Source: JAUVKA01 sp964465145
GTDB taxonomy: Bacteria > Bacteroidota > Bacteroidia > Bacteroidales > UBA12481
NCBI GenBank assembly: GCA_964465145.1
Contig: CAYXJR010000009.1
Span: 11,375 to 75,374, forward strand
Length of the DNA: 64,000 nt
Direction: 5' to 3'
Position numbers and translations under genes: made by a program. This document shows, in pieces, positions 35,986-44,899 of this stretch. The notes beneath the pieces are model-generated. The model worked only from the letters and a program-made list of their open reading frames with translations. It had not been told where the DNA came from and searched no databases. Position 1 is the first letter of the stretch. Each line of letters starts with the position of its first letter.

Positions 35986-37719
35986 TTACTCTAATCCAGA
36001 TTCAATTTTTTTTGTAATATCCTCACTTGCACCGCCTGCATCCCTTGCCTTTTTCCAATTTTCATGTGCTTTATCCGGTTGATTGTTTCGAAACAAAATA
36101 TCCCCGTAATGCTCCAGGACCTCTCCTGAAGGACTCTCATTAAGTGATATTGCTTTCTCAATAAATTCCAGGGCTTTACTATATTCTTTCTTCTTAAACA
36201 AAACCCATGCATAAGTATCCAGATAAGTGGCATTATCCCCTTCCGTTTTTATGCACTTTTCTATCATTCCCAATGCTTTGTCAATATTTTGATCCAGGAT
36301 GGACAGGTAATAGCTGTAATTGTTCAACACAAGAAGGTTATCAGGGTCAAGCGCCAGAAGGTTTTCAAAATTTTTGAAAGCCTGTTGGTATTCACCCATC
36401 TGATAATAAGTATCCCCAAGTGAAATATAGAATTGTTTGGTCAGTTCCGCATTGTTTACATTTATACTCAGTCCGGTATTCAAAGATTCAATGGCCAACT
36501 GCAGTTTGTTGGTCTGACTGGCCCCTATGCCTTTAAAAAGTTGAAAAAAAGGTTGATTTGGATAGTTTATAGTTGCTTCAGAAGCAATAGCAAACATCTC
36601 CTCAAAATCCAGTTGATTATTTTGAATGAAAAGCAGGTTTTGCCATGCTAAAAAATTTGATGGGACTATTTTTATAATTCTCTTGTATATCTTCTCTGCC
36701 TCCTCTTCTCTGCCAAGATTAAACAAGTAATCGGCATAAAGTACATCCACATTTGGATTTCCCCGATCAGTCTTATATAAAACCTCCAGCAGGCCCTCCA
36801 TGCTATTATTTAACTTTTCGTCGATAGACTGTGACTTTAGTAACTCGATAAAAACCTGGATTTTGATATCAGGATTCACCTCTTTTGAAGCAAAACCCGT
36901 TTGAAATTCGGCTATTGCCTCTTCCTTTCTATCCAGTTCTAAATAATACTGTCCGAGTGAAAAATAAACAAGCGGGTTTCCCGAATTCATTCCTTTCATT
37001 TTATCGAAAAGGGCTAAGGCTTTTTCTTCCTCACCATTTTCGGCATATAGCTCGGCTAGTATTCCCATGATCTCCACTTCATCAGGAAATTCCTTTATCA
37101 TTTTTTCTAATTCCCTGTATGCTGGTTTTTCTTTTCCGGTAGCCAGAAAAACATTTTTTTTCCGAATGGCAATATATTTTGAATAGCCATATTCTTTTTC
37201 AAGATAATTAAGCCTTTTCAAAGCATTTTTGAAATCGCCTGCTTTAATAAGCATATCAATCTCACCCCTTCTATATTCACTGCGTTCCTTGAACTGCTGA
37301 TATAGCTGTTTATAGTATTCAGCACCATCAATATACCTCTCCTGTTGAGTGGCAATTTCAATAGCAAGATATTTATACCATTCGTTTGCAGGATCTCGTT
37401 CAATGGCCTGTTCTGCATAGTTTTTTGCCGCTTCCGCATCACCATTAAGGTAAGTAAGTCCAGATAGCTCATAATATGGTGCAGGCTTTTCGGGTTTCAA
37501 TTCTACACAGCGGGTAAAAGATTCTGCTGCCAAATCCATGTTGCCGAGCATTTTCTGCTTTGCGCCCTCGGAAAAAGCAAACTCATACTCCATCCGGGTT
37601 CTTTCGGCAGAATCCTGTTTACTAATAGTGTTCACTTGCGGAATATTGTTCACCTGCGCAACTAGGTTTACCCCGATATGCATGGATAATATTACCAATA
37701 GGACCCTTCTGTTCATCAA
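35986..37719 (-). CDS. Periplasmic tetratricopeptide-repeat protein
   Basis: 577 residues. A signal peptide (MMNRRVLLVILSMHIGVNLVAQ) precedes about a dozen TPR units, for example AAESFTRCVELKPEKPAPYY, NPLVYFSLGQYYLELDRKEE, EYQQAFKNFENLLALDPDN and EYSKALEFIEKAISLNES. It probably scaffolds a periplasmic complex. Its position (dut, TPR, DUF4292, EnvC-like) is conserved in Bacteroidales genomes, which supports a shared envelope role. It lies 28 bp after dut. Confidence 0.92.
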   Translation of the reverse strand: MMNRRVLLVILSMHIGVNLVAQVNNIPQVNTISKQDSAERTRMEYEFAFSEGAKQKMLGNMDLAAESFTRCVELKPEKPAPYYELSGLTYLNGDAEAAKNYAEQAIERDPANEWYKYLAIEIATQQERYIDGAEYYKQLYQQFKERSEYRRGEIDMLIKAGDFKNALKRLNYLEKEYGYSKYIAIRKKNVFLATGKEKPAYRELEKMIKEFPDEVEIMGILAELYAENGEEEKALALFDKMKGMNSGNPLVYFSLGQYYLELDRKEEAIAEFQTGFASKEVNPDIKIQVFIELLKSQSIDEKLNNSMEGLLEVLYKTDRGNPNVDVLYADYLFNLGREEEAEKIYKRIIKIVPSNFLAWQNLLFIQNNQLDFEEMFAIASEATINYPNQPFFQLFKGIGASQTNKLQLAIESLNTGLSINVNNAELTKQFYISLGDTYYQMGEYQQAFKNFENLLALDPDNLLVLNNYSYYLSILDQNIDKALGMIEKCIKTEGDNATYLDTYAWVLFKKKEYSKALEFIEKAISLNESPSGEVLEHYGDILFRNNQPDKAHENWKKARDAGGASEDITKKIESGLE

Positions 37720-37747
37720 AGTTTTCTAATATTTAGGGTTTGCCTGT

Positions 37748-38182
37748 TTATTTAGTCCCTGTATGGCCAAATCCACCAGCCCCTCTATTTGTATCCTGTA
37801 ATTCCTCAACTTCTATCCATTCAGCCATTTCATGCTTGTTAATAACCATCTGGCAGATCCGTTCTCCGTCTTGTATAGTCACCGTTGAATTAGAAAGATT
37901 TATCAGGATCACACCAATTTCTCCGCGATAATCTGCATCTATCGTCCCGGGAGTGTTAACCAGGCTAATACCTTTCTTAAGAGCCAATCCACTTCTTGGC
38001 CTTATTTGCGCCTCATATCCAACTGGTAATTCAATATACAATCCTGTCGGTACAAGAGTTCTTTCAAGGCTTTGCAAAGTTATATCTTTTTCAATATTCG
38101 CCCTAAGGTCCACACCTGCAGAAAGCTCAGTGCTATAAGCAGGTAAGTTATGTTTCGACTTGTTTACAATTCTAATTTTCAT
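37748..38182 (-). CDS. dut: dUTP diphosphatase
   Basis: 144 residues, trimeric dUTPase. It hydrolyses dUTP to dUMP, preventing uracil incorporation and feeding dTMP synthesis. The five motifs are in order: SAGVDLRA, PRSGLALKKG, VNTPGTIDADYRGEIGV, ERICQMVI and the C-terminal RGAGGFGHTG. The frame is open ten codons upstream, but the ATG at 38182 (MKIRIVNKS) is the natural start. Confidence 0.97.
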   Translation of the reverse strand: MKIRIVNKSKHNLPAYSTELSAGVDLRANIEKDITLQSLERTLVPTGLYIELPVGYEAQIRPRSGLALKKGISLVNTPGTIDADYRGEIGVILINLSNSTVTIQDGERICQMVINKHEMAEWIEVEELQDTNRGAGGFGHTGTK

Positions 38183-38305
38183 ATGGAATCTATTTTCAAA
38201 ACTATTTTGCATTCTTCACAAGCATCTTGCTCATTTTCAACAGGCATGAATAATTGCAAATTGCATATTTCACATAACGTCAGTTATTGAACAAAAGTAC
38301 AGGGT

Positions 38306-39793
38306 TTATTTGTTCCTGCCACTCATGGGGATAAAAATGCGTAAGAGGTGCTGCTGTCTTTCTATCCAGAGCAGAAATAATATCAATAAAATGGTGTTCA
38401 TTCCTATTCTTAAAATAAAACTTTCTGGCTTAAGAAAAATGCTGATACCAAAAAGAAATAAGGCGATCGCAAGGTTGATCAGAAGCCTGTCTGCGCGGTA
38501 GGGAATTGGATATATTTTCCTGCCCCAGAAGAATGACCCGACCATCATCAGGGTGTAACAGGCAAGTGTTGCCCACGCGGAGCCTATATATCCGATTACA
38601 GGAATTAACAAGGCGTTCAGCACCAGGGTTATAATCGCCCCTCCGACTGCAAGCCAGGCACCATATCTTGTCAGGTCATTAATTTTATACCAGACTGAAA
38701 GATTATAAAATACACCCAGGAAAAGATTTGCCAATAAAATGATAGGCACAATAACCAACCCATCCCAAAATTTTGGATCGATATAATATTTGACAAAATC
38801 CATATATAAAAGTACTCCTAGAAAAATCACCAGGCCCAGGCTAAAAAATATTTCCAATATCTGAGCATACAACTGTTTGGCGTCCTTATCCTTCGACTGG
38901 GCAAACAAGAATGGCTCAAATGCATATCTGAACATCTGTATAAAAAGGGTCATAAGGACTGCTATCTTATAGCTTGCACCATAAATCCCTACGATATCCA
39001 TTGCCACAACTGAATCCGGAAGCCAGAATTTAAGCATGATCTTATCTGCAACCTCATTTATACTGCCAGCAATACCTATAATAACAATTGGTGTGGAATA
39101 CTTCAGCAGATCCCTTAGGATATTCGCCTGTAAAGGGCCCCGTAAGTCTTTCAGCTCGGTGGATATCAACAAGAAAACGACTGCCGAGGTAAGCAGGTTT
39201 GCAATAAAAACGTATCCAACACCCATCATTGGATCATAAAAGCGGTTAATACCTCCATCAGGATTTGTCGACCAAAGCTTGGGCCAAATAACAAAAAAGA
39301 AGATGACAAGGGCAATGTTAACCACAACGTTCGCCATCTTTAGTATGGCAAATTTCATTGCTTTTTCCTGCTGTCTCAGCTTGGCAAAGGGAATGGCGGC
39401 TAAGGCATCAAGTGCGATGATATAACTGAACCATTTGATATATTCCGGATTGTCATCATATTGTATCAGGTTTGATAAGGGCCCAATAGTTAGCTGCACC
39501 AGGATTAGAAACATGGCGGCCAATAAACCAACAAATACAAATGAGCTTGTAAAAACAGCCTTTAATTGATGCTTGTTTTGGCCGAAACGAAAGAAGCCTG
39601 TTTCCATTCCAAAGGTTATTCCTACCATTAGAATTACCACATAGGCATACAGTTCAGTTACGGTACCGTAAACTCCTGGTGCAAAAATACGTGTATAGAA
39701 AGGTGTAAGGATGGCAAAATTCAAGAGTTTCGGTATAATACTCCCTAAGCCATATAGTACAGTTTGTCCTGCTAATTTCTTGACCTTATTCAA
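38306..39793 (-). CDS. Polysaccharide flippase, Wzx/MOP superfamily
   Basis: 495 residues with 13-14 membrane helices. The N terminus LAGQTVLYGLGSIIPKLLNF and TPFYTRIFAPGVYGTVTEL is typical of Wzx/RfbX proteins (Polysacc_synt, PF01943), which flip lipid-linked oligosaccharides to the periplasm. It sits upstream of dut in the conserved flippase-dut-TPR-DUF4292-EnvC order, so it may serve a core envelope glycan instead of an O-antigen locus. The intergenic distance to dut is 123 bp. Confidence 0.92.
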   Translation of the reverse strand: MNKVKKLAGQTVLYGLGSIIPKLLNFAILTPFYTRIFAPGVYGTVTELYAYVVILMVGITFGMETGFFRFGQNKHQLKAVFTSSFVFVGLLAAMFLILVQLTIGPLSNLIQYDDNPEYIKWFSYIIALDALAAIPFAKLRQQEKAMKFAILKMANVVVNIALVIFFFVIWPKLWSTNPDGGINRFYDPMMGVGYVFIANLLTSAVVFLLISTELKDLRGPLQANILRDLLKYSTPIVIIGIAGSINEVADKIMLKFWLPDSVVAMDIVGIYGASYKIAVLMTLFIQMFRYAFEPFLFAQSKDKDAKQLYAQILEIFFSLGLVIFLGVLLYMDFVKYYIDPKFWDGLVIVPIILLANLFLGVFYNLSVWYKINDLTRYGAWLAVGGAIITLVLNALLIPVIGYIGSAWATLACYTLMMVGSFFWGRKIYPIPYRADRLLINLAIALFLFGISIFLKPESFILRIGMNTILLILFLLWIERQQHLLRIFIPMSGRNK

Positions 39794-39832
39794 AAATTTC
39801 GTTTTTTATTTATTTAAAAAACTATTGTGTTC

Positions 39833-40735
39833 TTATAACCCCTTTTGGGATTCTTCTTTATTGTCTTCCTCGTAAGGCTCTACATGCAGGGTAGTTTCAA
39901 TCTGCAATTCTTCTTTTATCATGTCCTCAATGGAAGTTGCAACTTCGTGCGACTGGTTGAGGGTTAAGCTCCCCCTCAACATAATGTGTGCAGTCAATTC
40001 TTTGTACTGACCATAATGATGTATACGAAGGTGATGTAAATAGACCTCGTTCTGACAGTTTCTTTTTACTATCAAATAAATCGACTGTATTGTTTTTTCG
40101 TCAGGTTTTTCACCAAGAATAGCACTGGTATTTTCCTTAATGATCTGGTATGCTGCGTAAAATATTAGAAGAGAAACTATAATACCCAGAGCACCATCCA
40201 CCCACCAGACATGATTTCCAAAAATAAGCCCAACCAGCACAATTACGGAGGAAATAGAATCTGTTCGGTGGTGCCATCCATCAGCCTTAAGTGATTTCAA
40301 GCCGGTTTTCCGACTTCCCCAGAATGCAAGCTGCGCCATAATTTCTTTTACAACAATTGAAGTAATTGTTGCCACCCATGCCAGAAGACCATAATTAAAA
40401 TCATTATGATCCCTTAATCGCTCAATAGATTCCCTAACAAAACCAACTGCAATGATAATAAGAAAAGCACCAATTAGTAGTGATGCAACCCATTCAGCCC
40501 TGCCGTGTCCGTAGGGATGCTCTTCGTCGGGAGGCTTCCTTGAGATTCTGATGCCGACAATCATTATGATAGAGCTGAGAGAATCGCCAAGAGTATGCCA
40601 TGCATCAGCTAACAGGGCTACCGATCCACTTATCACTCCGGCCATGTATTTCAAAACAAACAGAACAATATTTCCAATTATTGAAATCCAGCCTAACTGT
40701 TCGCCAACCTTACCAAATTTATTGTTGTCTTGCAT
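39833..40735 (-). CDS. Cation diffusion facilitator (CDF) divalent-metal transporter
   Basis: 300 residues. Six membrane helices; the two metal-site helices carry LLADAWHTLGDSLSS and KADGWHHRTDSISSV, the H/D-x3-D pairs of CDF proteins. The cytoplasmic C-terminal domain (about 205-290; VYLHHLRIHHYGQYKELTAHI) is the regulatory metallochaperone-like domain. It exports Zn, Fe, Mn or similar ions by proton exchange; which metal cannot be read here. The flippase gene starts 39 bp downstream. Confidence 0.95.
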   Translation of the reverse strand: MQDNNKFGKVGEQLGWISIIGNIVLFVLKYMAGVISGSVALLADAWHTLGDSLSSIIMIVGIRISRKPPDEEHPYGHGRAEWVASLLIGAFLIIIAVGFVRESIERLRDHNDFNYGLLAWVATITSIVVKEIMAQLAFWGSRKTGLKSLKADGWHHRTDSISSVIVLVGLIFGNHVWWVDGALGIIVSLLIFYAAYQIIKENTSAILGEKPDEKTIQSIYLIVKRNCQNEVYLHHLRIHHYGQYKELTAHIMLRGSLTLNQSHEVATSIEDMIKEELQIETTLHVEPYEEDNKEESQKGL

Positions 40736-40829
40736 GAATCAATGCTAATTAGCGAAAATAATAATAAAAAGGGACATGGGAATATGGGTACATGTGGGCT
40801 CAGTGAGAGAATCAGATATTCCATACGCC

Positions 40830-41966
40830 TTACGCCTTGGCCAGGATAAACAGATCGGCGATAATTCCGTCCGCCAGAAATTTCCCCTTTTGGGTAAGAA
40901 CAATTTTGTTGTTCTTGTATTCCACAAAATTACCTATGAGGAAAGGAGTAATTAATTCGAGTAATTTTTCCCAGGCCTCATATCCAAATAATTCTATGAA
41001 TTCAGCTTGTGGGATACCCCACTTTGTTCGCAATCGAGTCATAATCATTTCGTTTCTTCTTATTTCCCGGTCAATTTTTTCACTTTTCAAAACCTCGCTG
41101 TTTTCCTGATCATTTTTCATCCACCGGTCAAAATCAGCGATATTCCATTGCCGGACAATACCGTTATACGAATGGGCTGAAGGCCCTATTCCAAGGTATT
41201 GTTCCCCTAACCAATATTTTATATTGTGACGGCTATATTGATTATTCCTTGCGAAATTTGATATCTCATAATGATCAAAACCTTCTCTTTCCAGTATTTT
41301 TATGGTGGCATGGAAAAAATCCAGACTCAAATTTTCATCTGCTTCACTCATTTTACACTCTTTCAACCATTTATAAAACCTTGTTCCTTTTTCATATGTC
41401 AGGTGGTAAGCAGAAATATGCTCCACCGGCAAGGAAACAGCCTTTTCCAGATTTTTCTCCCAGTCCTCTATTTTTTGCCCAGGTAATCCGTAAATAAGAT
41501 CAATACTTATTTTTTTAAAACCAATCTCATGTGCAAACAGCACTGCATCCATTGCCTGTTTGGTATTGTGCCTTCGGTTAAGTTTTTCAAGATCTTTATC
41601 AATAAACGACTGAATACCAATACTTAATCGATTTACTCCGTTATTAATCAGTTCATTTAAATACTTTTTATTTAAGTCATCCGGATTGGCTTCCAGGGTA
41701 ATTTCCACATCCTCATTAAGTGAATAATTGGAACGTATTTTTTTGATTATTAGATCAATACTTTTAGAATCAAGCACCGATGGAGTTCCTCCGCCAAAGT
41801 AAAGTGTGTCAATTATTTCACCTTTAAGAAAGTCTTTTCTGCTAATTATTTCTCTTATCAAGGCCTTAACAAAAGAGTTTCTATCCTCCAGGCGAAGGGT
41901 GGAATAGAAGTCACAATAATGACATCGCTGATAACAAAAGGGAACGTGTATATATATGCCCGACAT
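40830..41966 (-). CDS. hemW: Radical SAM HemW/HemN-like protein
   Basis: 378 residues. The radical-SAM cluster motif CYQRCHYCDF (Cys11, Cys15, Cys18) lies in YIHVPFCYQRCHYC. GGGTPS, VTLEANPDDL and LSIGIQSF are the standard SAM-binding blocks, and the C-terminal HemN domain follows (NIKYWLGEQYLGIGPSAHSY). The spacing and length fit HemW, the heme chaperone often labelled oxygen-independent coproporphyrinogen oxidase. It is not next to other heme genes. Confidence 0.93.
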   Translation of the reverse strand: MSGIYIHVPFCYQRCHYCDFYSTLRLEDRNSFVKALIREIISRKDFLKGEIIDTLYFGGGTPSVLDSKSIDLIIKKIRSNYSLNEDVEITLEANPDDLNKKYLNELINNGVNRLSIGIQSFIDKDLEKLNRRHNTKQAMDAVLFAHEIGFKKISIDLIYGLPGQKIEDWEKNLEKAVSLPVEHISAYHLTYEKGTRFYKWLKECKMSEADENLSLDFFHATIKILEREGFDHYEISNFARNNQYSRHNIKYWLGEQYLGIGPSAHSYNGIVRQWNIADFDRWMKNDQENSEVLKSEKIDREIRRNEMIMTRLRTKWGIPQAEFIELFGYEAWEKLLELITPFLIGNFVEYKNNKIVLTQKGKFLADGIIADLFILAKA

Positions 41967-42039
41967 AATATAATTAACTCAGCACAATTTATATATTTGA
42001 CTCCATTTTATAAACCCGGCAGGAATTTGATTCTATAAG

Positions 42040-42438
42040 ATGCTAAAAAAATTATTATTTATCAGTTTGTTCTGGGCAACTTTGATACTGTTGCTGTGTT
42101 TTATACCAGGAAACGCCCTGCCTAAAACCCCAGCTATTCCCTATTTAGATAAATTTATACACCTGGGATTATATTTCATTCTATCTGTATTCCTTATTCC
42201 AGTTTTCGACTTTTCCCATCATAAATATATTAGTAAAGCTGCTCCGTTTATCATCATCTTAATAACGTGTTTCTATGGAGGTATAATAGAAATTGCCCAG
42301 GAAAAATGGTTTATTAACAGGTCGGGTGATATTGTTGATTTTTACTCTGATTTAGCAGGTGGGTTATTGGCTATTATAGTCTATTATATACTCGTCAAAC
42401 GCATTTTCATCAGGTGGAAAGGTATACGAAAAGGTTAG
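42040..42438 (+). CDS. VanZ-like membrane protein
   Basis: 132 residues, four membrane helices. The family core is seen as KFIHLGLYFILS, then GGIIEIAQEKWFINRSGDIVDFYSDLAGG, the conserved Glu, Arg and paired Asp of VanZ-like proteins (PF04892). Function is unclear in most bacteria. It is the only plus-strand gene in this stretch and overlaps the stop of the LutB-like gene by 4 bp tail to tail. Confidence 0.88.
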   Translation: MLKKLLFISLFWATLILLLCFIPGNALPKTPAIPYLDKFIHLGLYFILSVFLIPVFDFSHHKYISKAAPFIIILITCFYGGIIEIAQEKWFINRSGDIVDFYSDLAGGLLAIIVYYILVKRIFIRWKGIRKG

Positions 42439-43808
42439 ATTTTGTTTCGCCATCTTTTATTGAATGATTCCTTTACAAAAACAAGAGGGGCTCTGCGGGT
42501 ACCCCAGGCCTTTTTCCCCAGGCTTTTCATTGCTCTGTTTTTCCATTTTGCACTCACCCGGTCCAATCGTTTTCTTTTAAGCATGAAACGTTTATAATAC
42601 CTAAAAAAGGTTTTTTCAAAACCAGCTTTATGTCCTTCCTCTACCAGCTTCTTTCTGTTCAATAATAAAAGGTGATGCAGGGGTATTTTCACCGGACAAA
42701 CCTCAGTGCATTTTCCACATAAAGTTGAAGCAAAATTCAAATGTCCAGTATCTTTTGAGTTTTCCAGGTACATTGATATAACCGATCCAATAGGGCCGGA
42801 ATAAACCGTATCATAAGCATGGCCGCCTATAGTTTTATATACGGGGCAATAATTCAAACAAGCACCACACCTAATGCATTTCAAGGCCACATAATGATCC
42901 TCCTGATCGAAAATATTTGTCCTCCCTGCATCTATTAGAATCAGATACATCTTCTCTGGCCCATCCGTCTCCCCTTCTCCTCTTGGTCCTGAAATAATTG
43001 AATTATAAGCAGTGATCTTTTGTCCTGTACCTACTACTGATAACAAATTCCAAAATAAATCAAGATCCGACAACCTGGGGATTATTTTTTCGATACCTGT
43101 TATAGCCAGGTGTACTTTAGGCCATGATAAAGTCATCAGACCGTTACCCTCATTCTCTGTTAGAGCTATACTTCCAGTTTCGGCAATTAAAAAATTAGCT
43201 CCTGTAATACCCATATCAGCTATCACAAATTGCTCCCTTAAAAATTTTCGCACAAATTTTGTTATAAACTCAGGACTAGAATTCTCCGGTGTATCAAATT
43301 TTTCCCTGAAAAGTTTTGCAACATCTTCCTTAGATTTGTGCATGGCCGGGGTAATGATGTGAAATGGTTTTTCATTGGCCTGCTGAATAATAAATTCTCC
43401 CAGATCGGTTTCAATGCTTTGTATGCCCTTATCCTCAAATACCTTGTTTAGATCCAATTCCTCACTGATCATGGATTTACTTTTCACGACCAGCTTAATC
43501 TCTTCTTTTTCAACAATATCCAGTATGTGTTCTATGGCTTGCTTATAGTCCTTTGCCCACAAAACTTTTATGTTATTTTTCGTGGCATTTTTTTCAAACT
43601 TCAGTAATAACTGGTTCAGATTATTTAGTGTATACTCCTTTATTTCTGAGGCACTTTTTTTTGCATTATCCAGAGAACTGTAATATCCAATACCTTTTAT
43701 TACCGCTTTTTTATATTGAAGGATGTTGTGATTAATAGTTTCCCTATAATCACTATCAAACCCAAATTTTTCTGATTGCCTTTTAAACTTCTGCTCCCGT
43801 AATTCCAT
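42435..43808 (-). CDS. LutB-like iron-sulfur protein of lactate/quinol oxidation
   Basis: 457 residues. An N-terminal LUD domain (about 50-290; SMISEELDLNKVFEDKG, ITGANFLIAETGSIALTENEG) is followed by two ferredoxin-type clusters, CIRCGACLNYCPVY and CGKCTEVCPVKI. This is the LutB/YkgF arrangement, normally with LutA and LutC oxidising L-lactate to pyruvate. No lutA or lutC is adjacent, so partners must be elsewhere or the role has shifted. rpiB lies 4 bp upstream in the same direction. Confidence 0.92.
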   Translation of the reverse strand: MELREQKFKRQSEKFGFDSDYRETINHNILQYKKAVIKGIGYYSSLDNAKKSASEIKEYTLNNLNQLLLKFEKNATKNNIKVLWAKDYKQAIEHILDIVEKEEIKLVVKSKSMISEELDLNKVFEDKGIQSIETDLGEFIIQQANEKPFHIITPAMHKSKEDVAKLFREKFDTPENSSPEFITKFVRKFLREQFVIADMGITGANFLIAETGSIALTENEGNGLMTLSWPKVHLAITGIEKIIPRLSDLDLFWNLLSVVGTGQKITAYNSIISGPRGEGETDGPEKMYLILIDAGRTNIFDQEDHYVALKCIRCGACLNYCPVYKTIGGHAYDTVYSGPIGSVISMYLENSKDTGHLNFASTLCGKCTEVCPVKIPLHHLLLLNRKKLVEEGHKAGFEKTFFRYYKRFMLKRKRLDRVSAKWKNRAMKSLGKKAWGTRRAPLVFVKESFNKRWRNKI

Positions 43809-43812
43809 CTTC

Positions 43813-44268
43813 TTAATCTTTCAAGGATATTTTATCAATCCTTATCTTGTGTCTGCCTCCTTCGAATTCAGTATCTATAAAAATTCTGCATATCTGCCAG
43901 GCAATAGAAGGGGACATAAAACGTGCAGGCAAAGCACAAATATTTGCATCATTATGTGATCTTGCCAACTGAGTTATCTCTTTATTCCAACATAATGCAG
44001 ATCTTATTCCACTATGCTTATTAACCACCATGTTAATCCCATTTCCACTTCCACACATTGAAAAACCTAAATCAACGGTCTTATCAATTACGGCAACAGC
44101 CATTGGATGGGCATAATCGGGGTAATCACAGCTGTCAGTAGAATAACATCCATAATCATGCACTTCAAAACCTTCCGATTCCAGCTTTTCTTTTAAAAAT
44201 TTCTTAAGCCTGAAACCTGCATGATCAGATGCTAATCCTATCTTTTGAACTCTATTATTTTTCGACAC
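43813..44268 (-). CDS. rpiB: Ribose-5-phosphate isomerase B
   Basis: 151 residues. Interconverts ribose 5-phosphate and ribulose 5-phosphate in the pentose phosphate pathway. LASDHAGFRLKKFL, DYPDYAHPMAVAV, MCGSGNGINMVVNKH (active-site Cys) and ARSHNDANICALPARF are diagnostic of the RpiB/LacAB family. It is first of the minus-strand run facing away from the 631-bp AT-rich gap. Confidence 0.96.
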   Translation of the reverse strand: MSKNNRVQKIGLASDHAGFRLKKFLKEKLESEGFEVHDYGCYSTDSCDYPDYAHPMAVAVIDKTVDLGFSMCGSGNGINMVVNKHSGIRSALCWNKEITQLARSHNDANICALPARFMSPSIAWQICRIFIDTEFEGGRHKIRIDKISLKD

Positions 44269-44899
44269 TTCGCTCTTTTTTTAAACAATCTTTGTAAGTT
44301 ATTAATAATCAAATTATACAACTTTTTAGTATCTGCCGAAATAGAATCAACTTTAAAAATTATATATATAATAGATTGATTTATAACTATTTTAAGCTTT
44401 AAACAAATTATTAACAAGTATGTATTCTAAACTTTAAAAACTTTAAAAAGATCTCCTTGCTTTATTGATTTCTTTCTCTGTATGTAAATTATTTTCAAAA
44501 TTACAAGATTTATTTTTCACTTTTCAGAACAAAAGATAAACCATTTTTTGAACCACTATTTAGCTCTTCGAAGTTGATAATTTTTCAACTCATTCAAAAC
44601 TAATCCATAATTAACAAGATGTTAATTTCTTATTTATTTATCTCATTCTCAATGAAAGGTTTTTTTATATCCTGTTAATTTCCTGTGTTAAAATCATTAT
44701 AAATCCAGTCCTGTAAAATTGACATAATTTTTATTAACACTTTCAACAGGCTATTATCATAATCATACTTTTAAATTTATAAATTATATAATAATAATAA
44801 TGTCTTTGTTCACTAAGATCACCTTCTTTAAGTGATTGCTGATTGAGTGATAAGTTATACCTTTATCTGCTTGAATGAAAGCTTTACAGCTGGTAGACT
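44269..44899. other. 631-bp AT-rich gap between divergent genes
   Basis: No gene is apparent. The region is very AT-rich, with TTATTAACA at two places (around 44408 and 44730), AAATTAACA-type words in both orientations, a TTAACA-AGA-TGTTAA dyad (44612-44626), a GTTGA-N7-TCAAC dyad (about 44574-44590) and an ATATATATAAT run. It must hold promoters for rpiB (minus) and the MORN gene (plus). Its size, AT-richness and the gene divergence would also suit a replication origin, but I see no clear DnaA-box cluster. Confidence 0.5.
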
